DNA of 64,000 nucleotides from an uncultured Candidatus Saccharibacteria bacterium (GTDB lineage Bacteria; Patescibacteria; Saccharimonadia; Saccharimonadales; UBA4665). The number at the start of each line of letters is the position of its first letter. Position 1 is the first letter of the stretch. The stretch spans positions 186,001 to 250,000 of the forward strand of contig CAMLQK010000001.1 of NCBI GenBank assembly GCA_946482285.1. Direction: 5' to 3'. The notes beneath the pieces were generated by a model. It worked only from the letters and a program-made list of their open reading frames with translations. It was not told the DNA's origin and did not search any database. Positions 19,117 to 28,047 of the stretch are shown piece by piece. The position numbers and the translations under genes are program-made.

Positions 19117-19467
19117 ATGATGCGAAGCTTAAATGAGTTAGAAAAAAACATACTTAGCTGCTTGCTTGAAAAAGATTTTCCAGGAAAGGACGCGATTATC
19201 AAGCAGCTTGAAAACGTAAAGGTTTCCGAGGTTGCTGATGGAGATAACTACGGCAGCATATTATTGCATACAGATGCAAAAGAGGTAGCTGCAGCGAGAA
19301 ATACTATCCCCGTTGAGGCCCTAGTTGTTGACACCGATGGCATAGATGTAGCTATCCTTTTACATGTAGTGGATGGCTTTGTGAGCGAGTTGGAATTTTT
19401 TAAAGTTGATGGATCGCCAATGATCGAAAGTCCCAACCCTCAGCTTATGCGTATCCAAGTAGCTTAA
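19117..19467 (+). CDS. Small immunity-like protein (DUF6984-like)
   Basis: 116 residues. It begins RSLNELEKNILSCLLE, a helix typical of a family of small proteins found after RHS and other polymorphic toxins, and continues with two beta-rich segments (VEALVVDTDGIDVAILLHV and SELEFFKVDGSPM). The pattern D-x-D-G-x-x-V ... L-H-V-x-x-G-x-x-x-E-L-E-x-x-K-x-D-G is what prompts the DUF6984-like label, given from memory and tentative. AAGG lies 4 nt before ATG 19117. AT-rich like the rest of the array. Likely an immunity protein left from a former toxin tail or protecting from sister cells. Confidence 0.5.
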   Translation: MMRSLNELEKNILSCLLEKDFPGKDAIIKQLENVKVSEVADGDNYGSILLHTDAKEVAAARNTIPVEALVVDTDGIDVAILLHVVDGFVSELEFFKVDGSPMIESPNPQLMRIQVA

Positions 19468-19491
19468 GAGTCCAACTACCTATAAAATAAA

Positions 19492-19950
19492 ATGAAGCAT
19501 CTCTACCTTTTTACTTTAGAAGTCTCACCATTACGCGTAGGTAGGGTTTATGATGACCTACCATCACATTTAACACTTATGAGCCGCTTTTGGTCGGAGT
19601 TGTCGCCTAAAGCACTGGCTAAAGCAGTGCAGCCACTGTTTGCCAAGACTAAGCCAGTGGACATTGTGTTTGACGAAATTATCCAGCTTGGTCCCAAAAA
19701 GCTTACTGTCCATATGGTTAACCAGCCGCTCGAAGCGGAACTTCATAATAAGTTGCGTGGGCTACTGGATACTCTAAACGTTGAATATCAATACCCGCAG
19801 TTTATTGGAGTTAACCACAAAGCGCATGTAACCAAAAGAGATGGTGTTTATTTTGCCGCGGGTGACGTGCATGATTCAAGCGCTGCGTACCTTATTGAGG
19901 TGGTTAATGGCAAGAGGATCGTCAGTGCAAAGTTTACGCTTGATGGCTAA
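19492..19950 (+). CDS. 2H phosphoesterase, LigT/2'-5' RNA ligase-like
   Basis: 152 residues with the two paired HxTx motifs that define the 2H superfamily: HLTL at 26-29 and HVTK at 112-115, spaced as expected for the symmetric two-lobed fold. Family members open 2',3'-cyclic phosphates on RNA or cyclic nucleotides, or ligate RNA ends; the substrate here is unknown. A TATAAAAT box almost touches ATG 19492, so the transcript may be leaderless. The gene marks the end of the AT-rich immunity array and return to ordinary base composition. Confidence 0.7.
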   Translation: MKHLYLFTLEVSPLRVGRVYDDLPSHLTLMSRFWSELSPKALAKAVQPLFAKTKPVDIVFDEIIQLGPKKLTVHMVNQPLEAELHNKLRGLLDTLNVEYQYPQFIGVNHKAHVTKRDGVYFAAGDVHDSSAAYLIEVVNGKRIVSAKFTLDG

Positions 19951-20032
19951 AGTAGCTATCTGACCCATAAATACGTATAGACGAGCGAAGCACTTCGTGC
20001 TATACTTCAGCAAATCTTAAGAAAGGTTCCCG

Positions 20033-21109
20033 ATGAATCCAGATGCTCCCACTCCTACCAACCCAACTGTCGATCCTATTGCTACGACACCACAGCCAAC
20101 CGAGGCACCTAAAAAGTCCAAGAAAATGCTGATTATCGCAGCTGCTGCAGCAGTACTCGTTATTGCTGGTGGTGTTTTAGTGTGGCAAATGTCCACTCGG
20201 CCAACCGCCGAAAAAGTATTCAACGGCGCGTTCCAGAATAGTCTGAGCGTAGAAAATTACAAGCTTACTATGTCATCTGATGACATGGGCGCAATTGTTA
20301 AGGGTAATGTTAGCGACGTCAAGAATCCTAAGTACGAATCTACGTTCAAGGTTGACCTCGGCGACGGCATAAACCAAGAATACGAATACTATGGAACATA
20401 CAAAGATATTTTTGCTAAATTCCCAGAATCAGCATTTCTCAGTATGGAAATCCCAAGTGAGCAAACTAAAGAGTTCGCCGACAAATGGACGCAGGTGCGC
20501 AAAGACGGTAAGTTGGCAGAGGGCGCGGAACTGTCTTTCTACGAGGCGGGCGATCCTTACGAACTGTTTCCTGGCGACTTCATAATGGGTAACTTCAAAG
20601 AATCAGACAAGCAAAAGTTGCTTGATGCAATTAAAGAAAAGCCACTGTACAGCTACAACAAAGACGCAGTTAAGAAACAACAGTTACACGGTCGCGACGT
20701 ATTCGTATACGAAGTAACTGCTAACGACGAAAACTTGTTGCAGTACAACAATAAAGTGGGCGAAATCGTAGGTCAGAAATTCGAGAACGCCGAAGATGCA
20801 TTGCACGACTCCGAAGACAAAGCTACCTTCTATATAGATATCCAAACCAAGCGCATTGTTCGCGTAAAGGGCAGCCAGGACGGCCAAAAGGTTACGGTTG
20901 ACGTTGTGTATGACAACGTGAAGGTCATGACACAACCAACCGAGCAAGTTGCCTGGAGCAAGATGTACGAATTTCTTAATTCGATGATGGATGAACAAGC
21001 TGCTGCAATGCAAGCAGAACTCGAAGCCAACGGCGAAGATATGATGGTCGAAGAAGATCCTGCTGCAACCGACGAAATGGTTACCGAAGAAGACGCACTG
21101 ACCTTATAG
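20033..21109 (+). CDS. Membrane-anchored extracellular protein
   Basis: 358 residues. A Pro/Thr-rich cytoplasmic N-terminus (1-27), a KKSKK stop signal, one transmembrane helix (about 32-52), then a soluble ~270-residue extracellular domain of mixed strands, and an acidic, Met-rich tail (NGEDMMVEEDPAATDEM). Repeated ENYKLTMSSDD, DGINQEYEYYGTYKD and FYIDIQTKRIVRVKG recall LppX/LolA-like beta-sandwich lipoprotein carriers, but that is fold-level guesswork. The start is supported by AAGAAAGG about 7 nt upstream and a TATACT box further back. It is a single-gene unit closed by a strong terminator. Function unknown. Confidence 0.65.
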   Translation: MNPDAPTPTNPTVDPIATTPQPTEAPKKSKKMLIIAAAAAVLVIAGGVLVWQMSTRPTAEKVFNGAFQNSLSVENYKLTMSSDDMGAIVKGNVSDVKNPKYESTFKVDLGDGINQEYEYYGTYKDIFAKFPESAFLSMEIPSEQTKEFADKWTQVRKDGKLAEGAELSFYEAGDPYELFPGDFIMGNFKESDKQKLLDAIKEKPLYSYNKDAVKKQQLHGRDVFVYEVTANDENLLQYNNKVGEIVGQKFENAEDALHDSEDKATFYIDIQTKRIVRVKGSQDGQKVTVDVVYDNVKVMTQPTEQVAWSKMYEFLNSMMDEQAAAMQAELEANGEDMMVEEDPAATDEMVTEEDALTL

Positions 21110-21124
21110 CTATCTACATAACGT

Positions 21125-21160
21125 AAAAGGGCGCTCGTAATCGTAACGAGCGCCCTTTTT
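21125..21160 (+). terminator. Intrinsic terminator
   Basis: A 14-bp stem with perfect arms (AAAAGGGCGCTCGT / ACGAGCGCCCTTTT), 7-nt loop and T-run, 16 nt after the stop at 21109. Confidence 0.9.
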
Positions 21161-21218
21161 GTGCTATGATTTTTTTGTGGAAACTGGTAAAAAACCGTAC
21201 CTGGTGTGGACTTATCTG

Positions 21219-21833
21219 CTAGCCTTCTGGGTATAGGCGCTGGACGGTCATATCTAAATACGCTTGCTCAGACATGAGCTGCAGACCATTGAGCTCGTCG
21301 CCCGCGGCAGCTGTGATAAGTTCGCTTGCAGTTTGTGTGACTGATTGCATCTCATCAACACCTATGGGAATGTGTCTAAAGATAAAGCTACTTACAATGG
21401 GTGAACTGTCGTGAGGCACGCTATCGTTAATGGCCTCAATACGCTCGGTAACAGCACGTATAAGCGGCCCAAACGAAACGAGTGTGCGGTCTACGCGATA
21501 ATATGCGTCGGTTGCTGCCCCATAGTTGACGCCTTCCGTATCGCCGTCAACTCTATACACGAGTTCTGGATGAGTATGGCCGTCAATAGTCCGTATTTCT
21601 TTTATGTATAGTGATGACGGCTCGCGTGAAAGGTCGGTAATGTTTCCTTGCACTACGTACATGCCTCGCACTGAGGTGGTACTCTTGTGAAAATGCCTCT
21701 CTGGCGCTATATCTGCATTGTCATCCAAGACGTTAGCTACAAATACACGCAAATGATTAGCTGCTGCAACTTGCTGTTCCTTGGTGGTGCGATCATCTTT
21801 AAGAAGGGCTTCAAAGGGAAGAGAAATCTCCAT
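21219..21833 (-). CDS. Unrecognised soluble protein
   Basis: 204 residues without signal peptide or transmembrane helix. Slightly acidic, alternating strands and helices. Notable local motifs are PERHFHKSTTSVRG, IDGHTHPELVYR and RHIPIGVDEM. The first two are His-rich and could bind metal or a phosphate, but no known active site is apparent. TATAAT (21841-21846) lies 7 nt before the ATG with no Shine-Dalgarno, so the mRNA should be leaderless. It is a single-gene unit between two convergent/divergent neighbours. No function proposed. Confidence 0.6.
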   Translation of the reverse strand: MEISLPFEALLKDDRTTKEQQVAAANHLRVFVANVLDDNADIAPERHFHKSTTSVRGMYVVQGNITDLSREPSSLYIKEIRTIDGHTHPELVYRVDGDTEGVNYGAATDAYYRVDRTLVSFGPLIRAVTERIEAINDSVPHDSSPIVSSFIFRHIPIGVDEMQSVTQTASELITAAAGDELNGLQLMSEQAYLDMTVQRLYPEG

Positions 21834-21840
21834 TTACACG

Positions 21841-21846
21841 ATTATA
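21841..21846 (-). promoter_or_regulatory. -10 box of a leaderless transcript
   Basis: TATAAT with 7 nt to the ATG at 21833 on the minus strand; no Shine-Dalgarno in between. Confidence 0.6.
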
Positions 21847-21931
21847 CAATGTACGAGTAAAATTGCAAATATTACAGCATAGACGCCAGTAATGTCCAAG
21901 TGCTATGATTTCTGTAAACAGGGGACTCCAA

Positions 21932-23578
21932 ATGAAACTAAGCAAAAAACAAGCTACTAATATAGGCGGCATTATTGTGCTGCTGGTAATTGTGTATTGG
22001 CTACGGCCATTCTTCCATCCATTGGTTATGTGGCTATGGACCAATCCGCTGGCTTGCCTGATGTTCTTTATAGGTATTATATTGATGTTCAAATCGCTGG
22101 CTCCGGATATTATCAACCGCTTGAATAATGTTGCCCTGAAAGGTAAAAAGCAGCCAGAATTTACCCCACAAAAAGCTACAGTGATTGGCCTCTTCCTGGT
22201 TTTGGCATCATTCTTTGTTGGCGCAATTGGCAATGACTTGCGTATGGCCCAGCTATACAAAGCTACAAAGTTTGAGACTGCCAAAAGTCTGCCAGAAACC
22301 GATCAGAACAGAGTAGTGCCCTACGCTGTCGCCGAACGCTTTGGTGCGGATGCGTTGCAGCGCCCAGCCGACAAGGCCTTTGACTGGCATGCCCAAAACT
22401 GGGATGGAAAATTTAGTTGGGTGTCGCTATTGTCTCCGAATGGTGCGCTACGCTACTGGACCGGCAACGCCAGCGGTGTCCAAACAGTGGACGCTACCAA
22501 GGTAGAGCGTAATACGTCGGTAGAAGACCAGAAGTTCACTATTTCCGAAGGGGTTGCTCTTACTGATAACATTCATTGGAAGCTGCTGAAGAAGCAATAT
22601 TTGGCTGATATTCCAGAAGTTTACTACGGCAAAGTGGATGGCAAGATATACAGTATTGCGCCAATTATTAGCTACAAAGGCTTCCCAGTCCGCTATCCGG
22701 TACTTGGTGGCGTGTTTGTTGTATCGCCTAGTGGTGACATCAAAAAGCTGAGCCCTGCGGAAGCCCAAAACAACGACATCATTAAATCTGCTGGCCGTTT
22801 ATATCCCGAAAGCTACATAAAGCAGGTTCACGAAAGCTATGCATATAAAAATGGCTTGTTCAATAAATGGTTCAAGCACATTGACCAAACAGAAATTTCT
22901 AACCCAGAGGGCGAATCGAATATCCAGCCATACATGCTATCTACCAAAGACGGGCTTACATGGTTGTCGGCAGCCGATCCGTGGGGGAAATCATTTGGTG
23001 TGTACAAAATCTTTACTACCAATGCCATGACTGGCAAGATCAGCGTCTATAGCTTGCCCAAAGAATCTGCATTAACAGGTGCGTCGCAAACAATTGGTTA
23101 TGTAAAGTCCGCCAAGCCACAGTACAACTGGCAGGTAACTAATAGTGAAGATGGAACCAAGAACGGCAATATTGTAGCCGTTGAGCCGCGCCCGGTTATT
23201 ATTAACAAACAGTTTTTCTGGATGGTATCGGTAACGACCAATGAGTCCAAAGGTATTAACGAAACGTGTTTTATTGACTCCAAGAATAATAAAGTTACGT
23301 GCGCCAAAGATGATAATGAAATCAAAGCGTTCTTAAGCACGGGCTCTACCGAGGCTGCCACTGACGCCTCGGTGGGCACGGACGCAGCCGAACCGAGCAC
23401 CGGCGTCGGCAACCCCGGCATAGCTGCATCAGACGCTGCACGCATTGAAAGTATCGAACGCCAATTGCAGCAGGTCTTGGACGAGCTGCAAAAACTAAAG
23501 CAATCCGCCGCACCTTCCCAGGACACTGACGGCGGACAATCAGGAGCCATTGAACCTGACAAACCGGTAAGTAACTAA
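21932..23578 (+). CDS. Membrane protein with large extracellular domain and C-terminal coiled coil
   Basis: 548 residues from ATG 21932, chosen because GGGGA lies about 7 nt upstream and a TATGAT box (21904-21909) precedes it. Three hydrophobic segments lie in the first ~115 residues, then a ~350-residue soluble region rich in aromatic and beta-forming residues (DWHAQNWDGKFSW, WGKSFGVYKIFTTN). The tail has a Ser/Thr/Ala/Gly-rich linker and a coiled coil (ARIESIERQLQQVLDELQKL) ending in a low-complexity stretch. The soluble part is probably outside or in the envelope. No family recognised; the layout is like other lineage-specific envelope proteins in this window. Confidence 0.6.
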   Translation: MKLSKKQATNIGGIIVLLVIVYWLRPFFHPLVMWLWTNPLACLMFFIGIILMFKSLAPDIINRLNNVALKGKKQPEFTPQKATVIGLFLVLASFFVGAIGNDLRMAQLYKATKFETAKSLPETDQNRVVPYAVAERFGADALQRPADKAFDWHAQNWDGKFSWVSLLSPNGALRYWTGNASGVQTVDATKVERNTSVEDQKFTISEGVALTDNIHWKLLKKQYLADIPEVYYGKVDGKIYSIAPIISYKGFPVRYPVLGGVFVVSPSGDIKKLSPAEAQNNDIIKSAGRLYPESYIKQVHESYAYKNGLFNKWFKHIDQTEISNPEGESNIQPYMLSTKDGLTWLSAADPWGKSFGVYKIFTTNAMTGKISVYSLPKESALTGASQTIGYVKSAKPQYNWQVTNSEDGTKNGNIVAVEPRPVIINKQFFWMVSVTTNESKGINETCFIDSKNNKVTCAKDDNEIKAFLSTGSTEAATDASVGTDAAEPSTGVGNPGIAASDAARIESIERQLQQVLDELQKLKQSAAPSQDTDGGQSGAIEPDKPVSN

Positions 23579-23662
23579 TTGTCCACGTAAATATCTAACA
23601 GCATAGCGTAAGCTAGGTTTGGGATAATACCCATTCAAGCTTATTACAATGAGGAGGATATT

Positions 23663-24328
23663 TTGGCAGACATGCAAAAAAATGAGCTGAAATTACGTGC
23701 AACACCTGAGGCTGAAGATTTCGCTCATAAATATACAGATGAGGGCCAGGGTAAAATTGGCGGTAAGCTGATAGATGGCTATTTTAAAGCGGTAGAGTCG
23801 CTAGTGCGCGTCACCCACATCAACGAGAAGGTGATGTTCCGTGCTATAGAAATTGGCTGTGGTGAAGGGTTTTCCACACAACGGCTACGCAAAATGCTAC
23901 CTGGCCATGCCACATTACAAGCGTCGGAATATGTGGACGCGTTGGTACCAAAAGCACAAGGTAACAACCCCGGTGTCGAAATTATCCAAGAGAGCGCATA
24001 CGAGCTGCAGTACCCAAACGATAGCTTTGACGTTGTATTCCTGCTGGAAGTCCTGGAACATCTGGATTACCCTGACAAAGCATTGGCCGAAATTGCCCGG
24101 GTGCTAAAACCCGATGGATACTTGATTTTGGGTGTGCCGCGAGAACCGCTGTGGTGCATGCTTAATATGGCTCGCGGCAAATACCTGGGTCATTTTGGCA
24201 ACACGCCAGGACACCTAAACCACTGGAGTAAGCTAACGCTCGTCAGCTATATTGAAAAGCATTTTGGGCCAGTGTGCCAAACGCGTTCGCCATTACCATG
24301 GACATTGGTGCTGGCTCAAAAGCAGTAA
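23663..24328 (+). CDS. Class I SAM-dependent methyltransferase
   Basis: 221 residues. Rossmann motif I AIEIGCGEGFSTQRL, motif II-like region QASEYVDALV, and the post-motif segment DVVFLLEVLEHLDYPDKAL, followed by FGNTPGHLNHWSKLTL, give the class I (Methyltransf_11-like) fold. It transfers a methyl group from S-adenosylmethionine; the acceptor is not readable. The start is the TTG at 23663, 5 nt after a strong GAGGAGG; the first ATG (23672) would sit too far from it. The resemblance to methyltransferases near glycan genes makes a sugar or lipid acceptor possible but unproven. Confidence 0.8.
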   Translation: MADMQKNELKLRATPEAEDFAHKYTDEGQGKIGGKLIDGYFKAVESLVRVTHINEKVMFRAIEIGCGEGFSTQRLRKMLPGHATLQASEYVDALVPKAQGNNPGVEIIQESAYELQYPNDSFDVVFLLEVLEHLDYPDKALAEIARVLKPDGYLILGVPREPLWCMLNMARGKYLGHFGNTPGHLNHWSKLTLVSYIEKHFGPVCQTRSPLPWTLVLAQKQ

Positions 24329-24340
24329 TTTTTTAGCAGA

Positions 24341-25099
24341 TTACGCTGCCGTACTGCTAGTGGCCCGCAATAGGTCTGCAAGATATTCGTCTAGGTCTGT
24401 GTTGTGCTCTGCAATAAACTGCTCGACAGCTTGTGGTGTGTTTTCTACGTAAAACAATTGCGCGTACTCTGGCTTTTCGGCTTTATCGGCAAGCTCAGCT
24501 ACAAACGCCTTGTAATTTTTGGCAAAATCGTGGCTTGACAGGGTGGTGTGCACCTCGTACAAAACACTTATTTTATGCTTCGGGCCGCCAGTTTTAATGT
24601 AAGCCGGGAAGAACGCTGTGACGTCGCTGGCATATGGGTCCATTCCCAGTTCTTCGCGAAGCTCGTGCGCGGAGCTGTGCTCCAGGTCCACTAGATTGCC
24701 ACGCAGATCACCGTGGTCAATGCCTCCACCGCTACAGCATATAACGCCCGCCCGAGCCGTGTGTTTATTCATTTGCCCAATTACGAGCTTGTTGTCGCCA
24801 GTAATAACCAATGTGGCGGAATGGATGACTCGAAAGGTATGCTCGCCAGCGTCATAGGTTTCGCAGTATAGTGTATGAGCATAATCGGACTCAGTTAGTT
24901 CTACCAGGAATGCCTCTGGTGTTTCCGTAAACGAAGTAACGGTAAAGGCCCCGCCATTAAATAAATGGGGGTTTTGCGTAGTGAGCTTTTGCCAGTGGTC
25001 TTCAATGCGACCAGCAAGATTTTCGGGCAATTGAACAGTGCCCTGGGCGACAGTGATGATTACGGGTTTGGCTAGAGGGGTAAGGACGATATCTGCCAT
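24341..25099 (-). CDS. NUDIX hydrolase domain protein
   Basis: 252 residues. The C-terminal half carries a Nudix-box-like element: GGGIDHGDL upstream and then SSAHELREELGMD, matching the core R-E-x-x-E-E-x-G except that His replaces Arg. The Glu metal ligands are kept. The N-terminal ~100 residues form an extra domain of unknown role. NUDIX enzymes cleave nucleoside diphosphates linked to another group (NDP-sugars, NADH, oxidised dNTPs). It lies 3 nt after glmS on the same strand, so NDP-sugar or amino-sugar housekeeping is a reasonable guess. It has no Shine-Dalgarno of its own and is probably translated by coupling. Confidence 0.68.
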   Translation of the reverse strand: MADIVLTPLAKPVIITVAQGTVQLPENLAGRIEDHWQKLTTQNPHLFNGGAFTVTSFTETPEAFLVELTESDYAHTLYCETYDAGEHTFRVIHSATLVITGDNKLVIGQMNKHTARAGVICCSGGGIDHGDLRGNLVDLEHSSAHELREELGMDPYASDVTAFFPAYIKTGGPKHKISVLYEVHTTLSSHDFAKNYKAFVAELADKAEKPEYAQLFYVENTPQAVEQFIAEHNTDLDEYLADLLRATSSTAA

Positions 25100-25102
25100 T
25101 GG

Positions 25103-26932
25103 CTATTCAACCGTAACTGATTTTGCCAGGTTGCGCGGCCGGTCTACATTAAAGCCCTTTTCTAAAGCCACATAGTACGAGAACAACTGCATTACAAGTG
25201 CCACCAGCTGCGGCTGTGTTTGCTCAACCGAGGCGGGGATATATATGACATCATCGACCAGCTTTTTTATATGAGTGTTGCCTTCGGTGGCGATAGCGAT
25301 AACGCGGCCTTTACGAGCGCGGATTTCTTCGATGTTGGAATAGGTTTTTTCCAGTAATGGTGAATTAGTAGCCACCGCGAAGGTGGGGAAATGCTCGTCA
25401 ATCATCGCCAGGGGACCATGCTTCATCTCGCCAGCGGCGTAACCCTCTGCATGGATGTACGATATTTCCTTAAGCTTCAACGCGCCCTCCAGCGCGCACG
25501 GAAAGCCGTAGCCGCGCCCTATGTATAAAAAGTCACGCTCTTCGGCATATTTTTTGGCAACTTTTTGGATGGCCTGGGCTTGGCGTAATATCGCCTCTGC
25601 CTTAGCCGGCAACTCTGTCAGCTCCCGCAGGGTCGGGGTAAAATGCTTGCTTGCGTTTTTACAGAGGTCAAGCGCAATCAGTGTCAGTACCGTTACTTGT
25701 GACACAAATGCCTTAGTGGATGCGACTGCTTGTTCTGGCCCCGCGTGGCAGTAAACGCCAGCATCCGTAAGGCGGGCAATAGTTGACCCCACGGCATTTA
25801 CTACGCCTAGTCGCAATACGCCGTAATCTTCAACTTTTTTGAGTGCGGCAATGGTGTCAGCGGTTTCGCCAGATTGTGAAATAGCTAATACGGCAGTACG
25901 TTGGGTCAGGGGTTCTTCCCGGTATTTGAACTCGGATGCTAGCTGTACTTCTACCGGAATGCCCGCTATCTGCTCTATTAAATATTCGCCAACTAAGCCT
26001 GCGTAATAAGAGGTGCCGCAGGCCACAATAATAATCCGGTCAATCGACTGTAGGCGTTCGTGTACAAAATCAAGGCCGCCCAGTTTTACGGTGTTACTTT
26101 CAATACGCGCCCTGCCACGGATGGCAGCCCTGATAGTATCCGGGACTTCATGCATTTCTTTGAGCATATAATGCTCATATTTACCAAGGCCTGTATGTTC
26201 TGCTGCGGTTTCTAGCGTTTCAGCTTGGCGGGTAATTTCTTTGGCGTGCCGGACATTTTTAATTGTGTATCCCTTGTTGCTAACGACAACCATTTCGTGG
26301 TCTTCCAGGTAAACCACTTGCTGCATGTGCTCAACAATAGCCGACGGATCGGATGCTACGATAAACTCGTCGTCTCCAATACCAACAACAAGCGGGCTCG
26401 ACAAGCGTGCCGCATACAGTTTTTGCGGCTCACCACTGGTTATTGCGGCAATGGCATAGGCACCTTGCAGCTCCTGTAGCGCAGCCTCGAACGCCTTGGC
26501 AAACGATGTATGCTTTTTGTGATGCATATCAATGAGATGGGGAATGACCTCGGTATCGGTTTGTGATACGAAGGTATAGCCTGCTTCCGTAAGTTTTTCA
26601 CGCAGCTGTGGTGCATTTTCGATAATGCCGTTATGAACTACAAAAATTGATTGGTCACTATTGAAGTGCGGGTGGGCATTTTTAACATTCGGCAATCCGT
26701 GGGTCGCCCAGCGCGTATGGCCAATTGCCAGAGGTGTTTGTTTTGGCAGCGGAGTGTCGGTGGCCCGCAGGTTGCTGACCTGCCCCACTTGTTTTACTAC
26801 ATGGGCCTTTCCGCCATCCAGATACGCTATGCCCGCTGAGTCATAGCCACGGTATTCCAGCGTTTGTAATCCGCCCATTACCGCTTCAATTCCATTCCGC
26901 TTAGTCCCAATATATCCGACGATACCGCACAT
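25103..26932 (-). CDS. glmS: Glutamine-fructose-6-phosphate aminotransferase
   Basis: 609 residues, full length. N-terminal glutaminase with catalytic Cys2 (MCGIVGYIG), the HTRWATHG motif and a GIIEN motif; two SIS domains follow (ACGTSYYAGL, SQSGETADT, STKAFVSQ), and the C-terminus ends RNLAKSVTVE, the conserved phosphosugar-binding tail. It makes glucosamine-6-phosphate from fructose-6-phosphate and glutamine, the committed step toward UDP-GlcNAc, peptidoglycan and the FnlA substrate. An AGGAGG Shine-Dalgarno precedes ATG 26932. Bacterial glmS is sometimes under the glmS ribozyme; I see no such element in the 20-nt gap upstream. Confidence 0.95.
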   Translation of the reverse strand: MCGIVGYIGTKRNGIEAVMGGLQTLEYRGYDSAGIAYLDGGKAHVVKQVGQVSNLRATDTPLPKQTPLAIGHTRWATHGLPNVKNAHPHFNSDQSIFVVHNGIIENAPQLREKLTEAGYTFVSQTDTEVIPHLIDMHHKKHTSFAKAFEAALQELQGAYAIAAITSGEPQKLYAARLSSPLVVGIGDDEFIVASDPSAIVEHMQQVVYLEDHEMVVVSNKGYTIKNVRHAKEITRQAETLETAAEHTGLGKYEHYMLKEMHEVPDTIRAAIRGRARIESNTVKLGGLDFVHERLQSIDRIIIVACGTSYYAGLVGEYLIEQIAGIPVEVQLASEFKYREEPLTQRTAVLAISQSGETADTIAALKKVEDYGVLRLGVVNAVGSTIARLTDAGVYCHAGPEQAVASTKAFVSQVTVLTLIALDLCKNASKHFTPTLRELTELPAKAEAILRQAQAIQKVAKKYAEERDFLYIGRGYGFPCALEGALKLKEISYIHAEGYAAGEMKHGPLAMIDEHFPTFAVATNSPLLEKTYSNIEEIRARKGRVIAIATEGNTHIKKLVDDVIYIPASVEQTQPQLVALVMQLFSYYVALEKGFNVDRPRNLAKSVTVE

Positions 26933-26952
26933 GCGCGCCTCCTGTATAACTG

Positions 26953-28047
26953 TTATGGTTTGTAAACGCTGGAAATAAAAGTATGGAAAGTAGTAGAAAA
27001 AGCCTCTGGTGCGAACTGTTCGGCACTGGCAGCAATCTTGTAATGGTCAAAAGAATACGCGGGGAATGTCTTCAGGGCAGCGCATAGGCTATCTACGGTT
27101 TGTTCCTCGAAAAATATGCCGGTTTCACCCTGTGCAACGTAATCGAGTGCCCCTCCGGCTTTGAGCGCAACAACAGGCGTACCGGCGGCAAGCGCCTCAA
27201 CTGGCGCAATGCCAAAATCGTCCACACCTGGAAAAATAAAAGCCTCCGCCTGTTTCACTAGCTGTGCGACATCGACATCGGTGGCGTCGGTCTTGAAAGT
27301 AATGGTTGGTCCGGCCATGGCTACCAGCTTGTCGTGGTCTGGGCCTCGCCCGATAACAGTCAACTCCTTTTTGAGTTTTGTACAAGCTGCCACGGCTAAG
27401 TCGATGCGCTTGTATGGTGTTTGGCGGCCGGTAATAACAAATCCGCTGCGTTGTTGTTTTTGGCTATTCTTAAAGCGGCCGGTGCTAATGGGCGGATGAA
27501 TGACCGTTGCTTCACGCTGGTAGTATGTTTCGATTGCCCGGGCGGTGTGTGTGGAATTGGCTATCATGTAGTGCGGCCGCTGCGCAGCTTTAAAATCCCA
27601 ACGGCGCAAAGGGCCGACCAGCAACCGCAGGCCGATACGTGCAACTGGATCAAGTAACCCAAAACCAGGATTTCGCATGTACTCGTCGTAGCGACTCCAA
27701 TAGTAGTGAGTGGGGGCGTGGCAATAGTTAACATGTAAAGTATTCTTCGGCACTTTAATGCCCTTGGCCTCAGCTCCAGAACTGCTTATCACTAGGTCGT
27801 AGCCTGAAAGGTTAAGACGTGTGTACCACCAAATACGCAAAACCGGGATAAATTTACGGACTTTTCCAAAGTGCTGCAGGATGCCAGTGCGGACTTTGCC
27901 GTCCAGACGCTTACGCCATTCATCAGTTGCGTACGATACGTAAATAGGCGCTTCGGGGTACATTTTGTGCAGCTGTTCAACTACTAGTTCTGCACCACCG
28001 CCAACCAGCCAGTCATGCACAATAGCAACACGTGGTTTTTTGGCCAC
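26953..28047 (-). CDS. GT4 glycosyltransferase
   Basis: 364 residues. N-terminus VAIVHDWLVGGGAELVVEQL with the Gly-rich acceptor loop; C-terminal donor domain with GRQTPYKRIDLAV, IGRGPDHDKL and the E-x7-E-like DDFGIAPVEALAAGTPVV. This pattern is that of WbaZ-type mannosyl/hexosyltransferases of surface polysaccharides, using GDP- or UDP-sugars. It starts at GTG 28047, overlapping the stop of the initiating transferase by one base, and ends 20 nt before glmS. So the initiating transferase, this enzyme and possibly glmS are co-transcribed. It probably adds the second or third sugar on the lipid carrier. Confidence 0.82.
   Translation of the reverse strand: MAKKPRVAIVHDWLVGGGAELVVEQLHKMYPEAPIYVSYATDEWRKRLDGKVRTGILQHFGKVRKFIPVLRIWWYTRLNLSGYDLVISSSGAEAKGIKVPKNTLHVNYCHAPTHYYWSRYDEYMRNPGFGLLDPVARIGLRLLVGPLRRWDFKAAQRPHYMIANSTHTARAIETYYQREATVIHPPISTGRFKNSQKQQRSGFVITGRQTPYKRIDLAVAACTKLKKELTVIGRGPDHDKLVAMAGPTITFKTDATDVDVAQLVKQAEAFIFPGVDDFGIAPVEALAAGTPVVALKAGGALDYVAQGETGIFFEEQTVDSLCAALKTFPAYSFDHYKIAASAEQFAPEAFSTTFHTFISSVYKP

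Noticed and set aside
19985..20005. GCAC-TTC-GTGC hairpin before the 20033 gene as a terminator
   Set aside because: Very short stem, followed directly by a TATACT promoter box and not by a T-run.
26932..26952. glmS ribozyme upstream of glmS
   Set aside because: The gap to the preceding gene is only 20 nt, too short for the ribozyme, and has no matching core.
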